Assembly (NCBI GenBank): GCA_021582655.1
Contig: CP091135.1
Span: forward strand, 2,085,843-2,136,520
From: Nitrosomonas sp.
GTDB lineage: Bacteria > Pseudomonadota > Gammaproteobacteria > Burkholderiales > Nitrosomonadaceae
Direction: 5' to 3'
Length of the DNA: 50,678 bases
Both the position numbers and the translations under genes were made by a program. Each line of letters opens with the position of its first letter. Position 1 is the stretch's first letter. Shown one piece after another: positions 39,190 to 48,363 of this stretch. The notes beneath the pieces were generated by a model. That model saw only the letters and a list, made by a program, of their open reading frames with translations, was not told where the DNA came from and did not search any database.

Positions 39190-40395
39190 ATGGCAAAAGT
39201 ACTTGAAAAAACAATGCATACCGAGCTAGCCAGAACGCTGGCGTGTCAGGTGAAAGCATTTGTCGACGAGAAGATCATTCCCCATGAATTGCAATTGGCG
39301 CACCGCGACGACCGATCGTTGCAATTACAAGCCGATTTGGCGCGACAAGCAAGGCTTGCGGGTTTATGCAATCTGTTTTATCCGTTATCGCATAGCGGGA
39401 AAATCGCGTCACTTGAGGACTACTTGATCGTTGCGGAGCAAGAGGGACATACGGAATTTTCTCAAGAGATTTTCGGCAGTCACACCGCACTGGATGCGCA
39501 TATGCTTCTAAGATTCGGCAATGAAGCAATTCACCGCCGGTTCCTTGAGCCGATGGTGGCCGGGACAGCGGTACCGAGCTACGGAATGACCGAGCCGGGT
39601 CACAGCGGTTCAATTCCAAGCCTGATTACAACCACAGCCGTCTTATCGAACGGCAAGTGGCATATCAATGGCAGAAAATGGTTCATTTCCAACGCCGACC
39701 GGGCAACTTTCATCACGATCCTGGCACGTACGGGAAATCCCGATACGGCTGTCAATCAAGCATTATCCATGATCATGGTTCCCACGAACACACCGGGATT
39801 CAAGATGGAGCGGCGGTTGACCATGATGGGTCATTCCTACGGACAGGGGGAAATTTCACTGCATGCCGTGCAAGTACCGGAACATTATCTGTTAGGCGGT
39901 TGCGGAAGCGGTACCGAATTGATGAATAAGCGGTTGAATCTCGGGCGATTGTTGCGCGCCATGAACTGGATCGGTTTGGCGCAGCGCTGCCTGGACTTGA
40001 TGGGTGCACGGATTCATTCCGCGCACGGTAAATTCAGCCGGCTGGCGGATAAACAACTGGTACGGCAGCATATGGTTAATGCCTACCATGTGATTGCGAG
40101 CGCGCGCGAGCTGATCCGTGTGGCGGCCCGAAGCGTGGATGCGCAATACCCGGATGACATCGCGATCAACGTTGCCAAAATGGCGGCCTCACACGCGCTG
40201 TGCATCGCTTCGGATTCAGCGGTTCAATTGTATGGCGCCGAGGGATTAAGCGATTTGACACCGTTGTTCGGCATCAGCCGGATAGCGCGCAGCTCCCGCA
40301 TCCTGGACGGCAATGACGAATCGCTGATCAGCTCGGTCGGCCGCCGTTTGATCAATTTCTATCAGCGTGAGCCAGCGTACTCTTTTGATCGATGA
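39190..40395 (+). CDS. acyl-CoA dehydrogenase-like flavoprotein
   Basis: A 401-residue member of the acyl-CoA dehydrogenase family: SYGMTEPGHSGSIPSL and WHINGRKWFISNADRATF (FAD and substrate loops), then MNWIGLAQRCLDLMGARI, VQLYGAEGLSDLTPLFGISR and RILDGNDESLIS at the C-terminus. The start MAKVLEK at 39190 is the first ATG; the frame is open 13 codons further. It lies 35 bases after the ligase gene and 6 before the MFS gene, in one operon. Such proteins desaturate or oxidise acyl thioesters; here the substrate is probably an intermediate made by the ligase. Confidence 0.87.
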   Translation: MAKVLEKTMHTELARTLACQVKAFVDEKIIPHELQLAHRDDRSLQLQADLARQARLAGLCNLFYPLSHSGKIASLEDYLIVAEQEGHTEFSQEIFGSHTALDAHMLLRFGNEAIHRRFLEPMVAGTAVPSYGMTEPGHSGSIPSLITTTAVLSNGKWHINGRKWFISNADRATFITILARTGNPDTAVNQALSMIMVPTNTPGFKMERRLTMMGHSYGQGEISLHAVQVPEHYLLGGCGSGTELMNKRLNLGRLLRAMNWIGLAQRCLDLMGARIHSAHGKFSRLADKQLVRQHMVNAYHVIASARELIRVAARSVDAQYPDDIAINVAKMAASHALCIASDSAVQLYGAEGLSDLTPLFGISRIARSSRILDGNDESLISSVGRRLINFYQREPAYSFDR

Positions 40396-40401
40396 CATCT
40401 G

Positions 40402-41592
40402 ATGCTGACGACCCCCGATAAATCCCCGTTCGCCACGACGACGGATGCAGCAATGCAATTGGTGCTGGTTTTTGCGATGACACTGCCAATGCTCATTTTA
40501 TATGCCACCAGTACACTGGGGCCGCTGTTGAGCCAGCAATTGCAATTCGAAACGGCATCGCTCGGTTATCTGATCATGAGTTCATTCGGACTTGCAGCGA
40601 TATTATCGCTGTTTGCCGGAAACATCGTGGCTTACCTTGGCGCCCGAACCGCCTTGCAGGTACTTTTCATTGCCGTTGCGGCGGCTTTTGCCATGATGGC
40701 CCAAGCAGCAACCTTCTCCAGCCTGGTGATCGCCGCCGCACTGTGCGGCATCGCGCAGGCGTTCGCCAATCCGGCCACTAATTTATTGATCGCACAGCAA
40801 ATCCAACCACAGAAAAAAGCCTGGGTGACCGGCGTCAAGCAATCCGGCGTGCAACTGGCGGCACTGTTTGCCGGATTGGTGTTACCGGTTATCGCATTTC
40901 AAGCCGGCTGGCGAACGGCATTCGGTATCATCGTTCCGTTAGCCGTTTTGTTTGCTGTAATGACAGCGGTGATCGTTCCCAAGGTATCGGCCGGCATTCG
41001 TCAGAAATTCGCCTTTTCGCGGCCGAACGCGCTGCTGGGATGGCTGATGGCCACACAATGCTGCGTGGCGCTTTCACTTTCCGCGTTTGTCACCTTTTTA
41101 CCGGTTTATGCGATCCAGCAAGGTATGTCCTTGTTAACAGCCGATAAACTGATCGCGGTTTTCGGCGCCATGGGAATGTTGTCCAGAATCCTGTTGACCC
41201 CCATGGCGGCAAAGCTCAAAGATGAGTCGCTGCTGTTATTCTGGCTGATTGCAATAGCGGCATGCGCCATGACGATCACCCTGCAAGCCGACTCGCGCAA
41301 TCATTGGTGTTTATGGATGGGTACGGTCGGTATGGGGTTTACGGCTGTCGCGACCAACGCCATCGCGATGAGCATGCTGATCAAGGATTCCGCATTCGGC
41401 AATGTGACAACCGCTTCCGGCTTTGTTTCCGTTGCTTTCTTCAGCGGTTTTGCTTTGGGGCCGCCTTTATATGCGGCGGTTACCCGGTACTCCGGCAGTG
41501 TGCAATTCGGCTGGGGGATGTTGATCGGCATATTCAGTTTAGCGTGCATCATGACCGTGTGCCTGGCGGTCGCACGGCGGCAATGCCGATAG
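40402..41592 (+). CDS. MFS transporter, probable exporter of the cluster product
   Basis: A 396-residue integral membrane protein with about 12 hydrophobic helices and MFS features (first half: FGLAAILSLFAGNIVAYLGARTALQ; GVKQSGVQLAALFAGLVLP in the fifth helix region). The start follows the acyl-CoA dehydrogenase by 6 bases and the two are certainly co-transcribed. It closes the rightward cluster; the hydrolase that follows is on the other strand. The direction of transport is inferred from the biosynthetic context. Confidence 0.85.
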   Translation: MLTTPDKSPFATTTDAAMQLVLVFAMTLPMLILYATSTLGPLLSQQLQFETASLGYLIMSSFGLAAILSLFAGNIVAYLGARTALQVLFIAVAAAFAMMAQAATFSSLVIAAALCGIAQAFANPATNLLIAQQIQPQKKAWVTGVKQSGVQLAALFAGLVLPVIAFQAGWRTAFGIIVPLAVLFAVMTAVIVPKVSAGIRQKFAFSRPNALLGWLMATQCCVALSLSAFVTFLPVYAIQQGMSLLTADKLIAVFGAMGMLSRILLTPMAAKLKDESLLLFWLIAIAACAMTITLQADSRNHWCLWMGTVGMGFTAVATNAIAMSMLIKDSAFGNVTTASGFVSVAFFSGFALGPPLYAAVTRYSGSVQFGWGMLIGIFSLACIMTVCLAVARRQCR

Positions 41593-41606
41593 TTTTTCAC
41601 AGCCTG

Positions 41607-42395
41607 TCAGGGCGCGGAATCCACAAATGCGGTAACCGTATGCACCAACAGATCGGGTGCTGTTCGCATGGCGCTGTGCTGCTGCCCGGGCAGGATACCG
41701 ATTCGGCTGTTAACCAAACATTGCTGCAGCATTTCGGCAGTCTTGTAACGCCGCGTGTGACTTTCCCCGCCGAGCATCAGCAAAATGGCGTTTTGCAAGC
41801 GATGAAATTTCTGTGGTGTGAAAACATAGCGATCGATACTTTGCAATTCACGCAGGATAGTAGGTGCGGCCGCGACCCGGGAATCCCAATTGGGTCCGGT
41901 TTGCAGTGCATTGAGCTCGTGATCGGGGGTTTTTAGCAAATCGCGGAAAAACAGCAACAACGATTCTTCCCATGCGCCTTTTTCCCGCAAGACTTGCAAG
42001 CGGCTTTCAAATTCCGCCGACCAGCCGCTACCGCTCAGTGAGATCGATGGTTCATAAAGCATGAGTTTATTGATGTTTGCGGTGAGTAACGCGGCTTCGA
42101 GTGCACACAGTCCGCCAAACGAATGGCCTAGCACATTGACATTACCGCCGATGGCATTTACGACCGCGGCAATATCCTCGGATTCCCGCGCCAAAGCGTA
42201 GTTTGCCGCATCGCCGCTTTGACCTCGCCCGCGCCGGTCCATGGTCCAAACGGTGTAGCGCTGCTGTAACTGCATGAGCACCGCCCGCCATGCGGAATGA
42301 TCGCCGGTTGTACCGTGCACCAACAATAGCGGCGCGCCCGTACCGCCGTGCCAGCAGGCAATGGCGGTACCGTCTCGGGAGGTGATGAAATCCAT
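41607..42395 (-). CDS. alpha/beta hydrolase
   Basis: A 262-residue alpha/beta-hydrolase-fold protein: oxyanion loop LLLVHGTTGDHSAW, DRRGRGQSGD, the nucleophile elbow GHSFGG, and a His in LPGQQHSAM near the C-terminus. Length and order fit small esterases and C-C hydrolases. It is convergent with the MFS gene and divergent from the outer-membrane protein gene. No signal peptide, so cytosolic. Substrate unknown. Confidence 0.85.
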   Translation of the reverse strand: MDFITSRDGTAIACWHGGTGAPLLLVHGTTGDHSAWRAVLMQLQQRYTVWTMDRRGRGQSGDAANYALARESEDIAAVVNAIGGNVNVLGHSFGGLCALEAALLTANINKLMLYEPSISLSGSGWSAEFESRLQVLREKGAWEESLLLFFRDLLKTPDHELNALQTGPNWDSRVAAAPTILRELQSIDRYVFTPQKFHRLQNAILLMLGGESHTRRYKTAEMLQQCLVNSRIGILPGQQHSAMRTAPDLLVHTVTAFVDSAP

Positions 42396-42538
42396 GGCAG
42401 ATCGCAGGTGATTGATTGGAAGATTTTAGGAAAAATAATAATTTAAGATGAATTATGCCGACTGATCAAGGGATTTGTTTGCCGTATTGTACCGGTTATT
42501 TATCGGCAACGCCGATACCGAAAATTGCCGAGTTACCA

Positions 42539-44059
42539 ATGACGAAACTGCACCGCCATGCTGTTCAATGGTCGGTAACAAGCCGCAAGGCGGTATTTTA
42601 TTGGTTGGCCCTGCTTTGTTTTCTGGCGGGCACCGATCTTTCGGCAAGTAATGCGCCCAAGCCGTTGGGGCAGATCAATCCATATGTACGTATCAACGGC
42701 GAATGGATGAGCAGCTATGAATTATGGAATTATTTTCGCCCGGAAGCGGCGATCAATCACGCCTATGATTTATGGATCTTGCGCGCCAGACTCGGCGCCA
42801 CGCTGACCACACCGTACATCGATGGTTTCGCGCAAGCGCAATACATCGGGCTTTACGGACTTCCCGGCGATGCGATTGCTCCCGGCGGCGGATCTTTGGG
42901 ATTGGGCGCGGCGTATTTTCAAACCAATCAATCGACCGAGGCCAGTAGTGTTTTTTTGAAGCAGGGTTTTCTGAATTTCAAGCTGCATGCATTCGGTGTG
43001 CCGGGTGTCACGGCAAAAATCGGACGTTTCGAACTGATCGACGGCTTGGAATACAGCAGCGGGGCCGAAAAATTCGACGGACTGAAACGCAGGCGCATTG
43101 CGGAACGACTGCTGGGCGGTTTTAATGCGATTTATATCGGACGTAGCTTTGACGGCGTATCCGTCGTCTATGATCAACCCGGGTTGAACTTGACAGTCAG
43201 CGGCGTGCGTCCGACGCAAGGCAACCTGACGGTGCAAGGACAGCATCAGCTCAACGATATCAATATTGTTTTCGCAGCACTGACCGGTAAAAAAGATGCC
43301 GTGTTACCGGGTATCGAAGCCCGCCTGTTTTACATGAATTACGACGATCAGCGCGATACCCGGGTGGTCGACAATCGCCAGGCCGACGCCAGGCCTTTTC
43401 TCAATCAACAGAAGTTGGATCTTCATACCGTTGGCGCGCATTGGTTGTCGCTTCATGCCGTGGGAAGCGGCAGTCTCGATACGCTGCTGTGGGGCGCCTA
43501 CCAGTTCGGTCGCTGGACATCTCAGTCTCATCGGGCTTGGGCGATTGCCGCCGAGGCGGGCTATCAATGGACGCAATTGCCGCTGAAACCGTGGTTGCGT
43601 GCCGTGTATTACCGCAGTTCTGGCGATGGCGATATGAACGATAACACACATCAAACTTACTTCTCCGCGGTACCGAGCGGTCGACTCTATGCCAAGTTTC
43701 CGTTTTATAACCTGATGAACATTCAGGATGCGTTTGTCGAGTTTATCACCTTCCCCACGGCCAAATTGCAGGCAAACATCAACGTCCACCAATTAACACT
43801 GAGCAATGCCGGCGATTTGCTCTATGGCGGCCTGGGTGCCGCAGTGCGCTCGGGTGCGTTCGGGTATTCGGGTAATCCCGCCGGCGGTTCGAGCGATATC
43901 GGCCAGTTGGTGGATATCAGCCTTACTTATACGTATAGCAGGCAATTCACGGCACGCGTTTATTTCGGCCATGCCTTCGGCGGCGATGCGATGAAAAGCA
44001 TCTACCCCGGAAAAAGCGATGCCAATAATTTTCTGGTTGATTTTAATCTGATTTTTTAG
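42539..44059 (+). CDS. outer-membrane beta-barrel protein, alginate-export (AlgE) type
   Basis: A 506-residue protein with an uncleaved-looking basic N-terminus and a signal peptide (VFYWLALLCFLAGTDLSASNA), then a long repetitive alternating sequence rich in aromatic residues and glycine ending in ANNFLVDFNLIF with a terminal Phe, as in outer-membrane barrels. The blocks INGEWMSSYELWNYF, RLGATLTTPYIDGF and VTAKIGRFELIDGLEY match the alginate-export family. The start at 42539 gives the shortest form with a signal; 28 codons upstream are also open. It is 9 bases ahead of the GH88-like gene, which suggests uptake or secretion of a carbohydrate. Confidence 0.72.
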   Translation: MTKLHRHAVQWSVTSRKAVFYWLALLCFLAGTDLSASNAPKPLGQINPYVRINGEWMSSYELWNYFRPEAAINHAYDLWILRARLGATLTTPYIDGFAQAQYIGLYGLPGDAIAPGGGSLGLGAAYFQTNQSTEASSVFLKQGFLNFKLHAFGVPGVTAKIGRFELIDGLEYSSGAEKFDGLKRRRIAERLLGGFNAIYIGRSFDGVSVVYDQPGLNLTVSGVRPTQGNLTVQGQHQLNDINIVFAALTGKKDAVLPGIEARLFYMNYDDQRDTRVVDNRQADARPFLNQQKLDLHTVGAHWLSLHAVGSGSLDTLLWGAYQFGRWTSQSHRAWAIAAEAGYQWTQLPLKPWLRAVYYRSSGDGDMNDNTHQTYFSAVPSGRLYAKFPFYNLMNIQDAFVEFITFPTAKLQANINVHQLTLSNAGDLLYGGLGAAVRSGAFGYSGNPAGGSSDIGQLVDISLTYTYSRQFTARVYFGHAFGGDAMKSIYPGKSDANNFLVDFNLIF

Positions 44060-44068
44060 GAGGACAGT

Positions 44069-45208
44069 ATGTTCGCAGCTGGCAATACCGATCCCGGCGA
44101 TCAGTTGGTAAGCCCCAAAGAAATGATTGATGCGATTGAATCGATGTTTCGCCGCATGGAAGCAATCGATGCGTTATGCAGCAACGGATTTCCGCTATTT
44201 TCACCCGGAAACAGCAATACCTGGACTGTTTCGCAAGGCGGATCGTGGTTCGGCGGATTCTGGGGAGCATGTTGGTGGCTGCGCGCCAAGATTACCGATT
44301 CCGCGCGAGATCAACATAAAGCGTCGACTATTTGCCGACAATTGGCCGCAAAAACCACGATCGATTCGGGATACCGCAGCATGATTTTTTGGTATGGCGC
44401 CGCATTGGGAGAAGTCTGGTTCCGTGATGCGCATGCACGCTCATTGGTTCAGGAATCGATGATTGCGATCACGCAAAGTTTTAATCCGAAACTAAACTGC
44501 TTCCCACTTGGCACGGCGTTAGGCGGCGGCGACAGCGGCAACAGGACGGTAACGGTTGATAGTCTTGCTGCATTGATCCAGTTGTTCGGCAGCAGCCGGC
44601 AAAAACTTCATCACGCGATGACCCGGCGGCATGTGGAAACGCTGCTGGCGGCATGCAGCAGCACCAACGGTGCTTTTCATGCAGCCGCCAGATTTAACGG
44701 CAGGGGTTTCGAACCAACCGGACAGGCGGGTCAATGGTCACGAGGCCAAGCCTGGACGATGCTGGGATTAAGCCGGGCGGCGGCATATTGGGGGGAACCT
44801 TTTGTCACCCATGCCAGAGCCGCCTGTGAATATTGGCTGATTTCCCGTCCGGAGCCATTGCCGCCCAACCGGATTGACGAGGCGTCGCCGTATTGCGATC
44901 CGTCCGCATCGGTGATCGCATCGCTTGCGATGCTGGCATTGGCTGGCCTGGTGCCGGATGGCGGATATTGGCGAAGTGCCGCACATCGCCAGATCAGCGC
45001 GGTTTTGCGCAGCCGGTACTTCACCGGCTATCAAGCTGGCATGGTGCAATCCGATCGCCGGGCTGGGACAGTTCCCGGCATATTCTGGGGGTGTTGTTAT
45101 CACACCCGGCCCGACAAGGAAGAACTGGTCGAGGCGACTTGGGGCTGTTTTTTTCTGATGGCGGCGCTATGTGTGTTGACGGGGTCTACCGAGCCCGGGC
45201 ACTGTTGA
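44069..45208 (+). CDS. GH88-like (unsaturated glucuronyl hydrolase family) protein
   Basis: A 379-residue protein with the (alpha/alpha)6-barrel pattern of family GH88: TIDSGYRSMIFWYG and TVDSLAALIQLF hold the two aspartates that act in this family, and GQWSRGQAWTMLGLSRAA is its most recognisable block. There is no signal peptide, so it is probably cytosolic. A strong AGGAGG precedes the start, 9 bases after the outer-membrane protein gene. Family members hydrate the terminal unsaturated uronic acid of lyase products; whether this is its substrate cannot be told. Confidence 0.82.
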   Translation: MFAAGNTDPGDQLVSPKEMIDAIESMFRRMEAIDALCSNGFPLFSPGNSNTWTVSQGGSWFGGFWGACWWLRAKITDSARDQHKASTICRQLAAKTTIDSGYRSMIFWYGAALGEVWFRDAHARSLVQESMIAITQSFNPKLNCFPLGTALGGGDSGNRTVTVDSLAALIQLFGSSRQKLHHAMTRRHVETLLAACSSTNGAFHAAARFNGRGFEPTGQAGQWSRGQAWTMLGLSRAAAYWGEPFVTHARAACEYWLISRPEPLPPNRIDEASPYCDPSASVIASLAMLALAGLVPDGGYWRSAAHRQISAVLRSRYFTGYQAGMVQSDRRAGTVPGIFWGCCYHTRPDKEELVEATWGCFFLMAALCVLTGSTEPGHC

Positions 45209-45265
45209 ATGCTATCGTGAAACGCGGCATCGAATAATTCTCTCTTTCTTACCTGAGGAAAGCTC

Positions 45266-46540
45266 ATGAATCAAAAAATGACTTTAACATTCCCCCTGCG
45301 CATCATGCTTTTTCTTATCATTATATGGCCGTTTTTTTTCACTGCGCTGGCCGTCGCCCAGGAAAAACAGGATTCGTCGCTACTGCTGCACGCGGCACGG
45401 GTTTTTGATGGCGAAACCGTCAAAACCGGTGTATCGGTATTGGTAGTCGGCGGCAAAGTCGCGCAAATCCTGCCGCGCGAAGCGATTAATACGGATGACC
45501 GTGCAGCCGTTTTGGATCTGGGTGATGCCACCATCCTGCCCGGATTGATCGAGCTGCACGCGCATTTGACGTATCGAAAAGTGCCTGCGGATATCGTGTT
45601 GCGGCATGGGATCACCACCATCCGCGATTTGGGCGGGCCGGTTCATCAACCCTATGGGGGTGACGGTAATTTACGGGTACTGACCTCCGGGCCGATCATT
45701 ACCGCGCCGGACGGTTATCCCATTGCAGTGCTCGGCGCAACGGACATCGCCATCGCTGTAACGGATGAAGAGCAAGCACGCGCAACCGTGCGTCGCTTGA
45801 TCAGCGAGGGTGCGGCGGTGATTAAAGTTGCGCTTGAGCCGGGCGGTGAAGTCGGTGCCCCTTGGTCCGCACATCATGATCACGGGCATCACGGCACGCA
45901 TGACGCAACGCATACCGGCGTACATCACCCGTCCGCTCAGCACACGACACGCACACTGACAAGCTGGCCGGTATTGTCTCAATCGATTGTGTCCGCAATC
46001 GTCCAGGAAGCGCATCGCCATGGCCGTAAGGTATCCGCGCATGTTGCCGAAGCGACGGGGGCGCAAATTGCATTGAACGCCGGTGTCGATGAATGGGCGC
46101 ACCTGCCTTGCAATCACATTCCTGAGCCATTGTTGAAACAAGCGATCGCGCAGCGGGTAAAAATTATCAGCACCATGGATACGTTATCCAAATGCGCGGG
46201 CATTGCAGCCAATGCTGCCGCATGGACGACGCTTGGCGGTGAACTGCTCTATGGCGCCGAAATTGCGCACCCCGATATTCCCTGGGGAATTGACGCTCAG
46301 GAACTGCTGTATCTGATGCAAACAGCCAATATGCATGTATTGGATGTTTTACGTGCCGCAACCGCAAAGGCCGGACACCATCTGGGCATACCGATGCTGG
46401 GCAGCCTGCAACCCGGCGCACCGGCCGATATTATCGCCGTTGCCGGCAATCCGCTGCTTGACTTGAAACGTCTTGAATATCCTGGACTGGTGATCTCCGG
46501 AGGGCGGATTATCGTGAATCATTTCGGTATTCCGGATTGA
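45266..46540 (+). CDS. exported amidohydrolase 1 with His-rich insertion
   Basis: A 424-residue metal-dependent amidohydrolase with a signal peptide (LIIIWPFFFTALAVAQ) and thus probably periplasmic. Seen: the metal-binding ELHAHLTYRK, VIKVALEPGG (carboxylated Lys position), SAHVAEATGAQIAL, EWAHLPCNH and the C-terminal PGAPADIIAVAGNPL. At about residues 200-225 a loop packed with His (coded at 45870-45946, HHDHGHHGTHDATH) is inserted, which its paralogue lacks. The segment YGAEIAHPDIPWG has Glu where most relatives have the metal Asp. The start follows GAGGAAAG. Substrate unknown. Confidence 0.83.
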   Translation: MNQKMTLTFPLRIMLFLIIIWPFFFTALAVAQEKQDSSLLLHAARVFDGETVKTGVSVLVVGGKVAQILPREAINTDDRAAVLDLGDATILPGLIELHAHLTYRKVPADIVLRHGITTIRDLGGPVHQPYGGDGNLRVLTSGPIITAPDGYPIAVLGATDIAIAVTDEEQARATVRRLISEGAAVIKVALEPGGEVGAPWSAHHDHGHHGTHDATHTGVHHPSAQHTTRTLTSWPVLSQSIVSAIVQEAHRHGRKVSAHVAEATGAQIALNAGVDEWAHLPCNHIPEPLLKQAIAQRVKIISTMDTLSKCAGIAANAAAWTTLGGELLYGAEIAHPDIPWGIDAQELLYLMQTANMHVLDVLRAATAKAGHHLGIPMLGSLQPGAPADIIAVAGNPLLDLKRLEYPGLVISGGRIIVNHFGIPD

Positions 46541-46680
46541 CGATTCTCCGTTTGGACAATGGCAATCACCGACAGATTGTCTTGGCATATTTTTACTCGA
46601 TTTGATCCGGCAGCGATCGCCTCGTCCCTGTTGCTGGGCAGTTGTTTAAGCGATCACGCGACACACCCTATCTGTTTGAA

Positions 46681-46697
46681 TGCGACAATTTGTCGCA
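46681..46697. promoter_or_regulatory. 17-bp palindromic operator upstream of amidohydrolase 2
   Basis: TGCGACAATTTGTCGCA is a perfect palindrome (apart from the centre) that shares its sequence with the paired sites at 25158-25188. It ends one base before the -35 position of the promoter proposed at 46721. Confidence 0.65.
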
Positions 46698-46726
46698 TTT
46701 TAAACGCATTTATTCGCACTTATAAT
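46698..46726 (+). promoter_or_regulatory. probable promoter of amidohydrolase 2
   Basis: Consensus -10 TATAAT at 46721-46726 with a poor -35 (TTTTAA region at 46698-46703). The poor -35 and an operator directly upstream would fit an activator. The gene starts 108 bases downstream, leaving an untranslated leader. Confidence 0.5.
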
Positions 46727-46833
46727 GCCTATTCGCTACAAATTAACGCAAGATTATGTATAACCATTTCCGCACATGAAATGGCAGATATTGCATCAAA
46801 AATTACGGCATCGAATAGGAGCGTATTGCTGAA

Positions 46834-48363
46834 ATGAAAAATAAAAACTTTCTTCTTGTTAACGTGCATGCAGCGACTGCATTGCTCCTCGGATTGGGGA
46901 TCGGCGGCAGCGTCCAGGCGCACGGTGGCGAAAATCATTCAGGATCCGGCGGCGGCGTGCCGGTACTTCCGGATTGTCAAATCCTCACGGCCGCACGGGT
47001 ATTCGATGGCATCAATTTTCCTCAGGAAAATACATCCGTTCTCATTGAGGGGGACAAAATCAAGCAGCTGGGCACTTTGCCGGAATTAAGCGGAGCGTGC
47101 GCCAATCAGCTGGATCTGGGGGATGCGACGATATTGCCGGGGTTTATTGAATCCCATGCGCATATTACTTTTCGCGGCGTATCAAAAGACGCGGTATTGC
47201 AGCACGGTATCACCACCGCACAGGATACCGGCGGCCCATTGCAACCGCCTGAAGGCGGGCAAGGTACTTTGCGCTTGTTGAGTGTTGGCCCGATTATTCA
47301 GGCGGTCGGCGGGTATCCGTTGAATGTGTTCGGCGGGGGCGATGGCGGATTGGATAAGATTGGTATTCCGGTTGCTTCCGCAGCCGAAGCCGAGCAAGTT
47401 GTAGACGATCTGGTGGCAGGAGGTGCGACTGCGATCAAGATTGCCCTGGAGCAGGGAGGCGAAGCCGGCGCGCCATGGATGCAACCACACGATGACCATG
47501 CACCTCCCGCGACACCGTGGCCGTTACTTTCGCAGGAAATTGTCAATGCCATTGCGGTGAAAGCCCATGCGTTGGGCAAACGCGTTCTGGTGCATACCGG
47601 CGATAATGCCGGTTTTGAACGGGCGTTGGATGCGGGGGTTGATGAATTTGCGCATATTCCTTGCGGCACGATCAGCGAAGATTTACTGCAGCGTGCTGTA
47701 GATCAAGGCGTGACTTTCGTAACCACCATCGATACCCTGGCATCCTGTGTGGATACGGCAACAGGCAAAGGCATTCATTCCAATACCATGAGCCTCGCCG
47801 GCAAAGGCGCAAAATTTATCTACGGATCGGAAATCGGGCACGATAATGTACCGTGGGGGATTAACGGCGAGGAATTGCATGCAATGTTGCACTTGACCAG
47901 CGGCGAATCCATCGATTTCAGTGATGTGGTTAACGTGATTAAAGCCGCCACTTCAAAAGCCGGCGAGCACTTAGGACTCGCTCCGCTGGGTACATTAGTG
48001 CCGGGTGCGCCTGCCGACATTATTGCAGTCCGCGGCAATCCTTTCGAAAAATTCAAAATATTGGAGTATCCGGATTTGGTGTTATCCGGCGGACGTGCGG
48101 TGGTTAATAAATTTATCAATCAGTCATCGGCGAAAAATATCGAATGTTTTTTTGCGTGGGCGGAAGGGAAATATCCGGAGGTTCTGGCACCTGCGGGGGC
48201 TCCGACTGCGGTGTTTGAGGTTTACAGTTACCGCTACTATCCGGAAACAAAAACTTATCTGGGGGTTTCCTCAGTCGACCATCAAATTTATTTCATGAAA
48301 GAAGGCGGATTATTACAAAACCAAGGCCTTTTGGTTCATTGGCTGCCTGCGGCAGGGTGTTAA
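46834..48363 (+). CDS. exported amidohydrolase 2
   Basis: A 509-residue paralogue of the preceding amidohydrolase with a signal peptide (ATALLLGLGIGGSVQAHG) and the same motif series: IESHAHITFRG, AIKIALEQGGEAG, RVLVHTGDNAGFERAL, EFAHIPCGT, YGSEIGHDNVPWGI and VPGAPADIIAVRGNP. About 75 extra residues after the barrel end in a small domain with two Cys (NIECFFAWAEGKYPEVL and the final AAGC). It has its own operator and promoter, so it is transcribed apart from the first. The stop TAA is the first codon of a MITE-like terminal repeat. Confidence 0.83.
   Translation: MKNKNFLLVNVHAATALLLGLGIGGSVQAHGGENHSGSGGGVPVLPDCQILTAARVFDGINFPQENTSVLIEGDKIKQLGTLPELSGACANQLDLGDATILPGFIESHAHITFRGVSKDAVLQHGITTAQDTGGPLQPPEGGQGTLRLLSVGPIIQAVGGYPLNVFGGGDGGLDKIGIPVASAAEAEQVVDDLVAGGATAIKIALEQGGEAGAPWMQPHDDHAPPATPWPLLSQEIVNAIAVKAHALGKRVLVHTGDNAGFERALDAGVDEFAHIPCGTISEDLLQRAVDQGVTFVTTIDTLASCVDTATGKGIHSNTMSLAGKGAKFIYGSEIGHDNVPWGINGEELHAMLHLTSGESIDFSDVVNVIKAATSKAGEHLGLAPLGTLVPGAPADIIAVRGNPFEKFKILEYPDLVLSGGRAVVNKFINQSSAKNIECFFAWAEGKYPEVLAPAGAPTAVFEVYSYRYYPETKTYLGVSSVDHQIYFMKEGGLLQNQGLLVHWLPAAGC

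Noticed and set aside
46712-46729. Sigma-54 promoter upstream of amidohydrolase 2
   Set aside because: The GCAC...TGC spacing is close, but the -24 GG is CG and the similar operator upstream of the E1 gene has no such element; a sigma-70 -10 fits better.
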